Positions 1 to 8,554 of a stretch of DNA of 40,435 nucleotides are shown piece by piece (positions within the stretch are counted from its first letter, which is position 1; each line of letters opens with the position of its first letter). The stretch is from assembly GCA_018822805.1 (NCBI GenBank), contig JAHJJU010000114.1, positions 1 to 40,435 on the forward strand, in the 5' to 3' direction. The notes beneath the pieces were generated by a model. The model saw nothing but the letters and a program-made list of their open reading frames with translations, was not told where the DNA came from and made no database searches. This DNA comes from a bacterium (GTDB lineage Bacteria > Campylobacterota > Campylobacteria > Campylobacterales > Sulfurovaceae). The position numbers and the translations under genes were made by a program.

Positions 1-43
1 GAAAATATCAATAAAAAAGAGTAATTTTATCTTAATTTAATTT

Positions 44-58
44 ATATAATGATATTAT
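44..58 (+). promoter_or_regulatory. Promoter -10 overlapped by PerR/Fur-like dyad upstream of peroxiredoxin
   Basis: A perfect -10 hexamer TATAAT lies at 45-50, and a dyad ATAAT-gat-ATTAT lies at 46-58. The 15-base window 44-58 matches 11 of 14 fixed positions of the Bacillus PerR box (TTATAAT-N-ATTATAA), counted by eye. A Fur/PerR-type regulator gene lies 130 bases downstream of the peroxiredoxin gene, so repression of the peroxiredoxin by that regulator is plausible. No good -35 hexamer is seen, which is common in Campylobacterota. The regulatory role is inference in an AT-rich background. Confidence 0.45.
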
Positions 59-102
59 TTCCTTGTTAATAAAAATTATTATTTAAAATACAAGGAAACC
101 CT

Positions 103-699
103 ATGATCGTAACAAATAAAGCCCCGGACTTTACAGCAACAGCAGTACTAGCAAATGGACAAATCGTTGATGACTTTAATCTCATGGAAAATTTAGGTGA
201 AAAAGGTGCCGTACTTTTCTTCTACCCACTAGACTTTACATTTGTATGTCCTTCAGAAATTATTGCATTTTCACACAGAGCTGCAGATTTTAGAGAACGA
301 GGTGTAAACATTATTGGTGTATCTGTAGACAGCCAATTCTCACACTTTGCATGGAGAGAAACACCGGTAAACCAAGGTGGTATCGGTAGAGTTGATATGC
401 CACTGGTAGCAGACCTTACAAAACAAATTGCAAGAGATTACGATGTTCTTCTTGACGATGCAGTAGCACTTAGAGGTTCTTTCCTTATCGATGCTGACGG
501 TACAGTAAGGCACGCCGTAGTCAATGACCTTCCATTAGGAAGAAACATTGATGAGATGCTCAGAATGGTAGATACCATGTTGTTTACAAATGAGCATGGT
601 GAAGTTTGTCCTGCCGGATGGGTTAAAGGTGATGAAGGTATGAAAGCAGACACAGCAGGTGTCGCTGAATATCTTGCAAAACATGCTGATGAACTGTAA
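103..699 (+). CDS. Typical 2-Cys peroxiredoxin (AhpC/Tsa type)
   Basis: Thiol peroxidase of the cytoplasm that reduces hydrogen peroxide and organic peroxides, normally recycled by thioredoxin or AhpF. The peroxidatic cysteine is C49 in the motif FVCPSE and the resolving cysteine is C169 in GEVCPAGW. The conserved PxxxTxxC context (P42, T46) is present. The length of 198 residues is normal for the Prx1/AhpC subfamily. A GGIG motif (92-95) is present, but the C terminus ends shortly after the resolving region and has no YF motif, so the enzyme is probably of the oxidation-robust or intermediate kind. The start is supported by AAGGAAA at 92-98. It precedes a Fur/PerR-like gene, which fits an oxidative stress unit. 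Confidence 0.93.
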   Translation: MIVTNKAPDFTATAVLANGQIVDDFNLMENLGEKGAVLFFYPLDFTFVCPSEIIAFSHRAADFRERGVNIIGVSVDSQFSHFAWRETPVNQGGIGRVDMPLVADLTKQIARDYDVLLDDAVALRGSFLIDADGTVRHAVVNDLPLGRNIDEMLRMVDTMLFTNEHGEVCPAGWVKGDEGMKADTAGVAEYLAKHADEL

Positions 700-723
700 T
701 CTATAAACGATTATAAATGCCGT

Positions 724-749
724 AGGGGTAGACCCATGTGTCTGCCCCT
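724..749 (+). terminator. Stem-loop after the peroxiredoxin gene, possible terminator
   Basis: A 10-base-pair stem (724-733 with 740-749, one G-U pair) closes a 6-base loop (734-739). The stem is GC-rich compared with its surroundings. The run of T that a classic intrinsic terminator needs is weak (only CTTAG follows), so it may also be an attenuating or RNA-stabilising hairpin. Confidence 0.5.
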
Positions 750-762
750 CTTAGAATAGATA

Positions 763-791
763 TATAAGTATTATAGTGGATAATATTTATA
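763..791. promoter_or_regulatory. 29-base dyad, likely operator of the Fur/PerR-like gene
   Basis: The 29-base sequence is symmetrical about position 777: arms of 12 bases (763-774 and 780-791) with a single mismatch (768/786), around a 5-base centre. The inner arms are TATTAT and ATAATA. It lies about 40 bases upstream of the regulator's start codon, where an autoregulatory Fur-family operator would be expected. The sequence is AT-only in its arms, so chance symmetry is not excluded. Confidence 0.45.
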
Positions 792-832
792 CAACTGTTC
801 CACAAAAAAATAAAACATAAGGAGGCTTCACC

Positions 833-1234
833 ATGACAGACTATATTACTCTACTCAAAGAGCATGATTTAAAAGCCACCATACAACGAACCAGTATTTT
901 AAAGTCCATTGACAAAGCAGGACATATTAACATTGATGAAATATACGAAGATGTCAAAGAACAACACCCTACGCTCTCTTTGGCAACCATTTATAAAAAC
1001 ATTATTTTAATGCAACAAAACAAGGTCATAGTTGAAGTACCTATGAACAACCAAAAATCAAAATATGAACTAAAAAAAGATGAACATATGCACCTTATTT
1101 GTGAAGCATGTGGCAACATTCAAGACACCATCATTAGTCCACAAACCCAGGAAGCATTGGTTATAAAAAACTTTACATTAAACAATGCACAAATCAACCT
1201 CTATGGACTCTGTCAAACATGCCAAAGCAATTAA
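833..1234 (+). CDS. Fur-family transcriptional regulator, PerR-like
   Basis: Cytoplasmic metal-dependent DNA-binding regulator, 133 residues, normal for the family. The N-terminal winged helix (about 1-75) includes the recognition segment LSLATIYKNI. The dimerisation domain carries H85-x-H87 in DEHMHLICEACG and two CxxC pairs (C90/C93 and C127/C130) that fit the structural zinc site. H31 aligns with the PerR regulatory histidine before DEIY. The HxH form and the adjacent peroxiredoxin favour a peroxide-sensing PerR role over iron-sensing Fur, but a decisive aspartate ligand cannot be assigned by eye. The start has a strong AAGGAGG at 819-825. The next gene overlaps its 3' end by 16 bases. Confidence 0.85.
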   Translation: MTDYITLLKEHDLKATIQRTSILKSIDKAGHINIDEIYEDVKEQHPTLSLATIYKNIILMQQNKVIVEVPMNNQKSKYELKKDEHMHLICEACGNIQDTIISPQTQEALVIKNFTLNNAQINLYGLCQTCQSN

Positions 1235-1911
1235 AAGAGCATGCTCTTTTTATTGCCGATGCCCACTACCCTCACCACGGTGAGGAATTTTTAACTCTAC
1301 TAAAAAACATCCAAAACAGCACCATTCAACCCCCTCAACTCTTTCTGATGGGTGACATTTTTGACCTGCTCTTTGGACACAACGACTACATACAAACCTT
1401 TTCTAAAGAAGCCATTGAACACATACAAAAACTTTCAAAAAATATAGAAATCATCTACTTAGAGGGAAACCATGACTTTTGTCTAAAAGAGCTTTTTCCA
1501 AATGTTAAAGTCTATAGCAGAGAAGAACAACCCATTCACTACACATTAAAAGATCAAGACATCTACCTCTCCCACGGTGACCTCTATGAAACAGGATTTG
1601 GCTATAACCTTTACAGTAAAGTATTAAGAAACAAAACCACGCTTACTTTACTCAAACCCTTCCAAAAACAGATTATAAATCACCGTATGGAAAAGCTCAA
1701 AGCAAAAAAAATATGTGGAAATTTCATAGGGTATGAAAAAAGATTCGATGCCATCCGAACTCACTATCCAAAAGATGCCCTCATCATCGAAGGACACTTT
1801 CACCAAGCAGTGGTACATAAAAACTATATCTCTCTACCCTCTTTGGCGTGTCAAGGAGAAATTGGCGTTATTAAAGAGGGAAAGATAGTTTTTGAGAGAG
1901 TAGTTTATTAA
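1219..1911 (+). CDS. Calcineurin-like metallophosphoesterase, LpxH-like UDP-2,3-diacylglucosamine hydrolase
   Basis: Predicted dinuclear-metal phosphoesterase of 230 residues. The five family blocks appear in order: DAH (14-16), GDIFD (45-49), GNHD (83-86), SHGD (118-121) and GHFH (192-195). Length and motif set resemble LpxH, which cleaves UDP-2,3-diacylglucosamine in lipid A synthesis at the inner face of the cytoplasmic membrane. Specificity within the superfamily cannot be proven from motifs. The start lies inside the end of the upstream regulator gene (16-base overlap), so the two are probably co-transcribed and translationally coupled. Its stop codon overlaps the stop of the convergent ApaH-like gene within the four bases TTAA. 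Confidence 0.75.
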   Translation: MPKQLKEHALFIADAHYPHHGEEFLTLLKNIQNSTIQPPQLFLMGDIFDLLFGHNDYIQTFSKEAIEHIQKLSKNIEIIYLEGNHDFCLKELFPNVKVYSREEQPIHYTLKDQDIYLSHGDLYETGFGYNLYSKVLRNKTTLTLLKPFQKQIINHRMEKLKAKKICGNFIGYEKRFDAIRTHYPKDALIIEGHFHQAVVHKNYISLPSLACQGEIGVIKEGKIVFERVVY

Positions 1912-2756
1912 GGCTCCACCATATTCGGACAATCTATCTGAACAATCACTGGTTCTTCTAAGTCTAGTCTGGCAGCTGTTAACTTTCCACCCCAAAGACA
2001 GCCTGTGTCCAAACCTAAAACATTACTGTCATGATAATACCCGGCTGCAGAAGCTTGAGCCAATGTTGACCAATGTCCAAATACTATTTTAAGTGTTGTA
2101 GAACGTCGAGTAGGACATGAGAACCATGGTTTTAAACCTTTAAATTCTATTTTAAGTGTTGTTGGTGAACCTTTTTGAAAAAAGTCCAAGCTTCCATCAT
2201 CGGCACAAAAACGCATACGTGTAAAAGAGCTTAAAATGTATTTTTCCATGTCCATCACACTGGCATTGGAATCAAACTTATTTGAGCTGACTTTAAACAT
2301 ATGTCGAAGCCAAGCTTTATAATTACGCCCTTGTAACTTTTTTTCAATACGTCCTGCATAGGCTATTGCCATACCAAAGTCAAACTGAGGAGAGATGCCT
2401 GCATGAGCCATGGCGTACCCCAACTTATAATCCCAATATAAAAAAGGTTGATGCCGTAACCAATCAATAAGCTCTTTCGCATTGGGTGCTTCTATAATAG
2501 GTGCTATGGTCTCATTTGCTCTTTTAATGCCTGCATAGGCTGCTATAAGTGCGATGTCATGATTACCCAATACGATTTTTACAGAATCTTTTATCGAGTA
2601 CAAATAATTTAATGTCTCCAAAGATTTGTTACCACGATTCACCAAATCACCGGCAACCCACAACTCATCTACCTCCGGATCAAAATTGATTTTTGCCAAC
2701 AACTCCTGAAATGAGTCATAACATCCTTGTAGATCACCAACTGCCCAAACTGCCAT
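1908..2756 (-). CDS. apaH: ApaH-like symmetrical bis(5'-nucleosyl)-tetraphosphatase
   Basis: Predicted cytoplasmic hydrolase of diadenosine tetraphosphate (Ap4A to 2 ADP), which lowers alarmone levels and can also remove Np4 caps from RNA. It has the PPP-family motifs near the N terminus (GDLQG, then GDLVNRG and GNHD), a HAG motif in the middle, and GHWST plus LDTGCLWGG near the end, the last being typical of ApaH. At 282 residues it has the usual length. Its start codon overlaps the stop of the upstream DNA glycosylase gene as TAATG, indicating coupling in one operon. Confidence 0.9.
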   Translation of the reverse strand: MAVWAVGDLQGCYDSFQELLAKINFDPEVDELWVAGDLVNRGNKSLETLNYLYSIKDSVKIVLGNHDIALIAAYAGIKRANETIAPIIEAPNAKELIDWLRHQPFLYWDYKLGYAMAHAGISPQFDFGMAIAYAGRIEKKLQGRNYKAWLRHMFKVSSNKFDSNASVMDMEKYILSSFTRMRFCADDGSLDFFQKGSPTTLKIEFKGLKPWFSCPTRRSTTLKIVFGHWSTLAQASAAGYYHDSNVLGLDTGCLWGGKLTAARLDLEEPVIVQIDCPNMVEP

Positions 2757-3244
2757 TAAAACTCCAACTTTTCTTTATAGATTGCCAACTTTTCTTCAAA
2801 ACTCATCTTTGCATAGGCAGCTGATGGAGAGGGTAAATAGAGCGTTTCAAACTCTAAATAATCAAAATTCATTTTATACAACTTCTCTGCCAAACGCCCT
2901 GTAAAAGCAATTTTTTTGATATTGGGATGGTTCTCTAAAAAAGAGGTCAAATCATTAACTTCGATATCTTCAAGCGATGCATCTAAAGAGTTGTCTCGTC
3001 TGCAGTTTGCCACCATATCCCAAAGTGCCAATTTAGATTCTTTAAGCAACCAAATTTTTTGATCACGATTATTAATAGGGTACGCTGTTACTTCCGACAA
3101 CAACTTCCAAAACTGATTACGTGGATGAGCGTAATAAAATGCTTTATCAAACGAATCAATACTAGGAAATGAGCCTAAAATAAGTATCTCACTGTTTTTA
3201 AAAACAATAGGCTTAAAAGGGTGTTCTAAAATTTCATTATCCAT
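2756..3244 (-). CDS. DNA-deoxyinosine glycosylase (UDG family 6-like)
   Basis: Predicted base-excision repair enzyme removing hypoxanthine or related deaminated bases. It carries GSFPS near the N terminus and the block YYAHPRNQFW (about 37-46), whose asparagine corresponds to the catalytic residue of family 6 glycosylases, and the later LPSPSAA block in the position of the family's LPSTSPA motif. The reading frame is open upstream to 3289, but that start would overlap the mlaF-like gene by 32 bases. The ATG at 3244 follows a purine-rich AGAGTAAGA and leaves a 13-base gap, so I use it. It overlaps the ApaH-like start by one base. Confidence 0.75.
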   Translation of the reverse strand: MDNEILEHPFKPIVFKNSEILILGSFPSIDSFDKAFYYAHPRNQFWKLLSEVTAYPINNRDQKIWLLKESKLALWDMVANCRRDNSLDASLEDIEVNDLTSFLENHPNIKKIAFTGRLAEKLYKMNFDYLEFETLYLPSPSAAYAKMSFEEKLAIYKEKLEF

Positions 3245-3257
3245 TCTTACTCTTTCT

Positions 3258-4046
3258 CTAGTCATTAAATTGAATAGGACCATCACCACTACCGGCTAAA
3301 AGCTGTTGAACGTAAGGGTTCGATGTAGTTTTAAACGCCTCATTGTCAGCCCATTCTATCACTTTACCTTCAAATAAAAATGCCAAATAATTTGCTGATT
3401 TAAAACTCTCTTTCATATCATGGGTAATCAACACTGAAGTGACCTCCAATTTCTCCTGTAAGTCCAATATCAACTGCGTAATTAAATCACTCGTAATCGG
3501 GTCAAGCCCTGAGGTCGGTTCATCATACAAAATAATTTTAGGCTCCATAATGATTGCTCGTGCCAATCCTGCACGTTTACGCATACCACCACTGAGTTCA
3601 TTTGGGAAAAGTTTTGAGACACGCTCGGCATCGAGTCCTGTCATGTTGAGCATTTTCATAACTTTGGCTTCTATCTCATCTTCGGACAAATCTTTACGAT
3701 GCTCTCGCAAAGGAAAAGCGACATTCTCAAAAATATTCATACTGTCAAACATTGCTCCATCTTGAAAAAGAAATCCTATATCTTTACGCACATCTCTTAA
3801 CTCTTTTTCACTACAAGTCGCCACGTTCACACCATTGACAAAAATATCACCCGATGTTGGTTTCATAAGCCCTACAATGTGTTTAATAATCGTTGATTTA
3901 CCACTACCGGAGAGTCCTAAAATAACGGTTGTAGAACCTTTTGGAAAAATAAGGTTGACATCTTTTAGAACTTCTTTGGTTCCAAACACTTTTCGAAGAT
4001 GCTTTATCTCAATAATTGGATGCTCTAAATCAAAATCTTTTCTCAT
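3258..4046 (-). CDS. ABC transporter ATPase, MlaF-like (phospholipid transport)
   Basis: Cytoplasmic ATPase of 262 residues. Walker A is GLSGSGKST (44-52), the signature LSGGMRKR starts at 151, Walker B is IILYDEP (171-177) and the switch histidine is H209. The LSGGMRKRAGLARA form and overall length match MlaF/YrbF ATPases that drive phospholipid or other hydrophobic substrate transport with MlaE and MlaD. No permease (mlaE) or MCE protein (mlaD) gene is in this window, so its partners must lie elsewhere or it serves another permease. Its ATG directly abuts the stop codon of the DUF4149 gene, so they are coupled. Confidence 0.82.
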   Translation of the reverse strand: MRKDFDLEHPIIEIKHLRKVFGTKEVLKDVNLIFPKGSTTVILGLSGSGKSTIIKHIVGLMKPTSGDIFVNGVNVATCSEKELRDVRKDIGFLFQDGAMFDSMNIFENVAFPLREHRKDLSEDEIEAKVMKMLNMTGLDAERVSKLFPNELSGGMRKRAGLARAIIMEPKIILYDEPTSGLDPITSDLITQLILDLQEKLEVTSVLITHDMKESFKSANYLAFLFEGKVIEWADNEAFKTTSNPYVQQLLAGSGDGPIQFND

Positions 4047-4529
4047 CTATCGTAATGCTTTCTTTAAATTTAAAATTAAAAGTGCCAAGCTGGCAAATGA
4101 AAAGATTTTAAAGTTCACTTCACTTCCTTTATGGGTATTTTCAAATGCAGGAGTTTGAGTCATTGCTTCACCAACTGATTGCATTTGTAAAATATCCGGA
4201 ATGTAGTAAGAGCTAAACATAAGTCCTGTCGCCACCACTAAAAAAGTAGCCAAACTTGTCCATCGATCACTCTCAAAACTCTTCCACTTTATCACTTCAT
4301 AAATAATGACAAACAGAACCATAAAATTAACAAGATACGCCAATCGTTCAAAAACCTGAGTCATTAAAAGTCCCTCTTGAAAGCGTGAGAGCAGTTCCGT
4401 GCCCAACAAAAGTTCTGAATTAAAAATGGTAGGAGCAACAACGATTCCGGCCAAAAGCCCTGCTCCAAGGGTTACCCCCAATGTTATAATGTATGCTATG
4501 GTCATTATTCTAAATATTTTTTTTGTCAT
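4047..4529 (-). CDS. DUF4149-type four-helix inner-membrane protein
   Basis: Small integral membrane protein of 160 residues with four hydrophobic segments (about 8-31, 62-80, 92-110 and 141-157) and short charged loops. The arrangement and the pattern LGAGLLAGIVVAPTIF near the N terminus fit the DUF4149 family common in Campylobacterota. Function is unknown. It lies directly upstream of and touching the MlaF-like ATPase gene, and its start is 12 bases downstream of prmC, so all three are probably in one transcript. It is not an obvious MlaE permease, being too short and lacking that family's features. Confidence 0.65.
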   Translation of the reverse strand: MTKKIFRIMTIAYIITLGVTLGAGLLAGIVVAPTIFNSELLLGTELLSRFQEGLLMTQVFERLAYLVNFMVLFVIIYEVIKWKSFESDRWTSLATFLVVATGLMFSSYYIPDILQMQSVGEAMTQTPAFENTHKGSEVNFKIFSFASLALLILNLKKALR

Positions 4530-4541
4530 TTTCTCTCTTTT

Positions 4542-5372
4542 TTAAAACGTTATAATAAATCCTCGGTCATGCCCGGTCAAATCTTTGTAAAAAGTAAATG
4601 ATTTTACCCCAATTTCATTAAAAAACAAAGTCATCGCTTCTTTTTGATCATAACCCATTTCACATGCTAAGTATGGTACCCCTCTCTCTTTCACATCAAG
4701 CACTATCTGTTTTAGTAACTCATCGCCAACCATACCCCCAAAGAGTGCTTGTGCAGGTTCATACTCACCTACATTTTTTTCTAACTCAAAATCATCAGCA
4801 ATATACGGAGGATTACTCACCACGAGTTCAAGGGGTTCATGTACCTCATCGAGTAGATTTGATTTTATAACTTTTACTCTATTTTCTAAAGCAAACTTCT
4901 TTATATTTTGTCTAGCCACTTTAATAGGCGTATCACAAATATCCGTAGCAATGATTTTTAAATTTGGAAATTTCCGAGCCAAAACCACCGAAATAGCACC
5001 CGACCCCACACCAATTTCAGCAATACTCGTTATGGCTTCTTTTTCAATAATCTTGGCAACCAAATCAATCAGTATCTCTGTTTCAGGTCTTGGAATTAAA
5101 ACTCCTGCTTCAACCTTTAAATCAATGTCGTAAAAACTCGCACTTCCTACAATGTATTCATAAGGTTCATGATTGGCACGTCGTGAAACCAAACTTTTAA
5201 ATGTTTCTATTTCGGGAACATGCTTATCATCAAAAGCGTGTAGATAGGTTCTATTTTTTTGCAAATGATGGGCTAAGAGTAGTTCAGCTTCAAATCTTGG
5301 GCGTTGGCAACTCTGTTGAAGTTGTGCTTCTGCCCAGTTTAAACTCTCTTTTATTGTTATTGTTTTAGTCAT
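4542..5372 (-). CDS. prmC: Release factor glutamine methyltransferase PrmC (HemK)
   Basis: SAM-dependent methyltransferase that methylates the glutamine of the GGQ motif in RF1 and RF2. The N-terminal helical domain is followed by RPETE (95-99), the SAM-binding GVGSGAIS (121-128) and the catalytic NPPY (187-190), which are diagnostic of the family. At 276 residues it has the normal length. The start codon overlaps the stop of the upstream restriction specificity gene in an ATGA arrangement, so this housekeeping gene is now translated behind an accessory gene. Downstream it continues into the DUF4149 and mlaF-like genes. Confidence 0.93.
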   Translation of the reverse strand: MTKTITIKESLNWAEAQLQQSCQRPRFEAELLLAHHLQKNRTYLHAFDDKHVPEIETFKSLVSRRANHEPYEYIVGSASFYDIDLKVEAGVLIPRPETEILIDLVAKIIEKEAITSIAEIGVGSGAISVVLARKFPNLKIIATDICDTPIKVARQNIKKFALENRVKVIKSNLLDEVHEPLELVVSNPPYIADDFELEKNVGEYEPAQALFGGMVGDELLKQIVLDVKERGVPYLACEMGYDQKEAMTLFFNEIGVKSFTFYKDLTGHDRGFIITF

Positions 5373-6484
5373 AAATAAAATCCTTTTTTCTCATCTACAT
5401 ACAAAACAACATCTTTGATAACCTGTTTTTGGATAGCAGAAATAAGGGTTTCCATTATTTTGTAGTTTGGTTGATTGTTGAGGGTTGGAAGCTCTATATT
5501 TTTATCTTTTACAACATTCCAGCCACCAAGTTTATTTTTATACGAATATATAGATAAATCTGTTACTTGATTTATGCACGATACAGTAAACAAATACTGA
5601 TTAGGAGATAATTTTACCTCATCATAAATCCAATAAATTGCATAAGCATCAGATAAAACTGTAAATTCTCTTGATTGAAAGTAAGCTCTATAAACATCAC
5701 TATTAGAAGGAATAGAAATTACATTTTTTAAAATTGTTGCCTTATCTTTAGGTGCATAATAATTCAATCCTTGGTTTTGAAAACTAGAAGTAAGACATGG
5801 AAGAGTATAAGTGTCTGTTGGTTCTTTTACAAGTTCATCTGCTTTATAAGGCAACTTATTTGTTTTTATTCTTTCAAATAAACTACCCAGCTTAAATTTC
5901 CCCCATTCCATACTATCAAAATCTTTTAAAACCTGCTCTTCTTCAGCCGTTAAAACATAATCTTTTAATCCACTTGCTTCCAAATAAGCCTCTAATTCTG
6001 CTATTTTTTCTGATTCTAGTTTTGATATAAAAGTTTCCATAAAATCAAAATCTATTTTACCGTTTTTGGTTGGGAGGTGAATTTTTTGGCTTTCAAGTAT
6101 TTTCACATTAAAGCTTGAACCACCCCAAGAAAATGAACTAAATGCTTTTGACATCATCAAGATAAAAAATTGAGCATTTTTTTTGTTGAACTTTTTATAT
6201 TTTGACTTTAAAATTTTAATTTTATCACCAGTAAAATATGGTCTTTCTTGATAAAACATTGTTGCTGTATCTTGTCCAAACGATATTGTATTTCCTTCAT
6301 TCAAAAAATATTCATCTTCGTTTATATAGCCTTTATGTCCATTATTTGAACCCATTCTGACAACATAGGGAAATTTTCCGTTATCTAAAACTTCAACTTT
6401 GTTTGCATCAAATCTTTTTTTATAAGAGTTAATCTCAAACAAATCACCCAATCTAAACTCACCCCACTTAACACTTTCAAGCAT
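5369..6484 (-). CDS. Restriction-modification specificity subunit (HsdS/BcgIB-like)
   Basis: DNA-recognition subunit of 371 residues. It is built as an internal repeat: the first half opens with KWGEFRLGDLFEI (6-18) and the second with EWGKFKLGSLFERI (193-206), the usual start of each target-recognition domain of the Methylase_S family. A helical spacer (about 150-190, rich in E, K and L) joins the halves. It follows the fused methylase-nuclease gene by 17 bases, and a separate R subunit is absent, which fits a BcgI-like type IIB system where this protein sets a bipartite target. Its stop overlaps the prmC start (ATGA). The DNA looks more AT-rich than the flanking core genes. Confidence 0.8.
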   Translation of the reverse strand: MLESVKWGEFRLGDLFEINSYKKRFDANKVEVLDNGKFPYVVRMGSNNGHKGYINEDEYFLNEGNTISFGQDTATMFYQERPYFTGDKIKILKSKYKKFNKKNAQFFILMMSKAFSSFSWGGSSFNVKILESQKIHLPTKNGKIDFDFMETFISKLESEKIAELEAYLEASGLKDYVLTAEEEQVLKDFDSMEWGKFKLGSLFERIKTNKLPYKADELVKEPTDTYTLPCLTSSFQNQGLNYYAPKDKATILKNVISIPSNSDVYRAYFQSREFTVLSDAYAIYWIYDEVKLSPNQYLFTVSCINQVTDLSIYSYKNKLGGWNVVKDKNIELPTLNNQPNYKIMETLISAIQKQVIKDVVLYVDEKKGFYL

Positions 6485-6501
6485 AGTATCAAGTGGGGAT
6501 A

Positions 6502-8523
6502 TTACTTTCCCTTATCACCTCTTTGCTTAAGAATATTAGAGACTTCCCAAGCCAAATAATCACTTACAGTCTTTTTAAAATCTTCCAAAGTTGGTTTGGT
6601 GTTTATCGGTGCTGTTTGATTCCAATCTGCTCCGTTTTGTGGATTGATTGTCCCCTCGTAGTATTCTTTGTCGGTAAAAATCTTAAGCTCTTTTTTACCA
6701 AACAACACCAAATTTACCAATTCTTCGTATCGCCCTTTTGCATTATCTGTATCTTTTAGATTGTTACTTGCTTTTTTGCGATTGGTTCTTGTGTAACCAT
6801 CATTTGAAAAATCAATAAACTTTACAGTTGCTTTTTCATGATGGGCTTCACCCACTTTAAACACATAGATATTGGTTTGCACACTTGCTTTTCCTATGAA
6901 AATATCTATGGGCATTTTGATACTTGCTAGAAGGGTGTGTTTTTTTAATATCTCTTTGTTGTATTGTGTAGCTTTTCCACTCCCTGCTGAATTTTGGATG
7001 ATGATTGAAGCGTACCCTTTGTGCATCATATTAAGTGCTTTTTGTACAAACACCATACCATTACCACTTGCTGAATAGGGAGGATTTAACACAAAAGCAT
7101 CTGCAGGAAAAGCTTCATCTGTCTTACCAAAACCATAATTACCATCAAAATCAAGCAGTGAATCTTTATTTAAAATATTACTACTTCCATCGCCCATAAG
7201 TATCATATTTAAAATCGCCAACATATACACTTCTGAAATTATTTCTAGCCCTAGAAGTTGCTCTGCTTTTATCTTAATCTCTTTTTGTACCAACTCATCA
7301 GGAGAAGCTATTTTATCTTTTGCATCGTTGAGCATCTCATTCATCGCTGAAACCAATAATCCAGCCGACCCAGTAGCAAAATCCCATACAAAACTATCTT
7401 TGTTTACTCGTGCAAGTTTTACTAAAAGTGAAGTTACATAAGATGGAGTTAGCACCACATCGTTGAGTTTATCTTGTGTAAATCCTAGCCAACTGTACAT
7501 CTCATTAAAAAGTTTACCTGTAAAATCAGTCGTTAGCCCTATCTTGTAATATATCCCCAAATCATCAACTATTTTAGTAAATACTCTTTTGAGTTGGCTC
7601 TCACCATTGGTTACTTTATTTATATTTTCAGAAGTGAGCGTATTTTCTAGTGTCCTTATGATTAGGCTTTTTTTCTCATCTGGAATCTTTTTTTCACTTA
7701 AAAAAGCTTTTATTCGACCCAGGATAATATCCCCGTCTCTTCCGCCTATGTACTCTTGTGATTTCAAATCATCTTTTTCAAGAACAGGAACTTTATTTGG
7801 TATTCCTATTGTTGCGATAATAGAAGATGCTACGAGATATACACGGTCTTTTTCACTTAGTCCTTTTTCTTCTTTATAGATGTCATTGTTTAGCTTCACC
7901 AAACTAGCGTCTATTTCTTTCTCTTTTTGTGCTTTTATTTCGTCTAACTCTTCTTGTGAAAGATGTATGGTTTTTACTTTTTCTATAAAGGTATCAAAAT
8001 TTTTAGGTGATAAAAAAGAAAAATCAGAAAAGTCATCTACTTTTTGCCCGATACCAAGATTGTCTTTTGAGACAATATATACACCAATTTCATATATTAT
8101 TTTTTCTGTTACATCTTTGTATCCTGTCATACCTATGGCTATAATATCAGTGTAGCCTGTGTGATGAAGGAGTGCATTTGCGTAGTGAACCGAACCATTA
8201 ACTGCATACTCTTTTATATTTTTATAATTTAGTTCATTTTTGGCTGTTTTGTTATCAACTTGAGTATTTTTAAGTTTTTCTAATTTCCCTTTTGTCCCCT
8301 TATACTCAATAAGTATGGGATAATAATTTAAATTCTTATCTTTTATGAGTAGTTTTGCATCTGGACGGTTGCCACCTTTTCCACCACCTTTAGATTCGTA
8401 CTCTTTAAGTGCTTTATCTATTTCACTATTTAGATTTTCTTGTTCTAGCTTATAATCTAATCCATAAGATTTTAGCCATCCATTGGCTAAGTCTGCAATA
8501 TTTGGTTCTATTGATTGTGCCAT
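6502..8523 (-). CDS. Fused restriction endonuclease-N6-adenine methyltransferase (BcgIA-like)
   Basis: Predicted combined cleavage and modification subunit of 673 residues. The N terminus contains a PD-(D/E)xK nuclease pattern: RPDAKLLI (53-60) followed by LIEYKG, with E73 and K75. The centre and C-terminal half are an HsdM-type methylase with the SAM motif DFATGSAG (381-388) and the catalytic NPPY (480-483). BcgI-type type IIB enzymes have the same two-protein layout (an R-M fusion of about 640 residues plus an S subunit of about 340) and cut on both sides of their target. The nuclease assignment rests on motif spacing only; an HsdM with an inactive N-terminal domain is the alternative. No separate R gene or controller protein gene is adjacent. 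Confidence 0.75.
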   Translation of the reverse strand: MAQSIEPNIADLANGWLKSYGLDYKLEQENLNSEIDKALKEYESKGGGKGGNRPDAKLLIKDKNLNYYPILIEYKGTKGKLEKLKNTQVDNKTAKNELNYKNIKEYAVNGSVHYANALLHHTGYTDIIAIGMTGYKDVTEKIIYEIGVYIVSKDNLGIGQKVDDFSDFSFLSPKNFDTFIEKVKTIHLSQEELDEIKAQKEKEIDASLVKLNNDIYKEEKGLSEKDRVYLVASSIIATIGIPNKVPVLEKDDLKSQEYIGGRDGDIILGRIKAFLSEKKIPDEKKSLIIRTLENTLTSENINKVTNGESQLKRVFTKIVDDLGIYYKIGLTTDFTGKLFNEMYSWLGFTQDKLNDVVLTPSYVTSLLVKLARVNKDSFVWDFATGSAGLLVSAMNEMLNDAKDKIASPDELVQKEIKIKAEQLLGLEIISEVYMLAILNMILMGDGSSNILNKDSLLDFDGNYGFGKTDEAFPADAFVLNPPYSASGNGMVFVQKALNMMHKGYASIIIQNSAGSGKATQYNKEILKKHTLLASIKMPIDIFIGKASVQTNIYVFKVGEAHHEKATVKFIDFSNDGYTRTNRKKASNNLKDTDNAKGRYEELVNLVLFGKKELKIFTDKEYYEGTINPQNGADWNQTAPINTKPTLEDFKKTVSDYLAWEVSNILKQRGDKGK

Positions 8524-8554
8524 TTATCTCTACCCTCTTCTCTTAAAATTTTAA

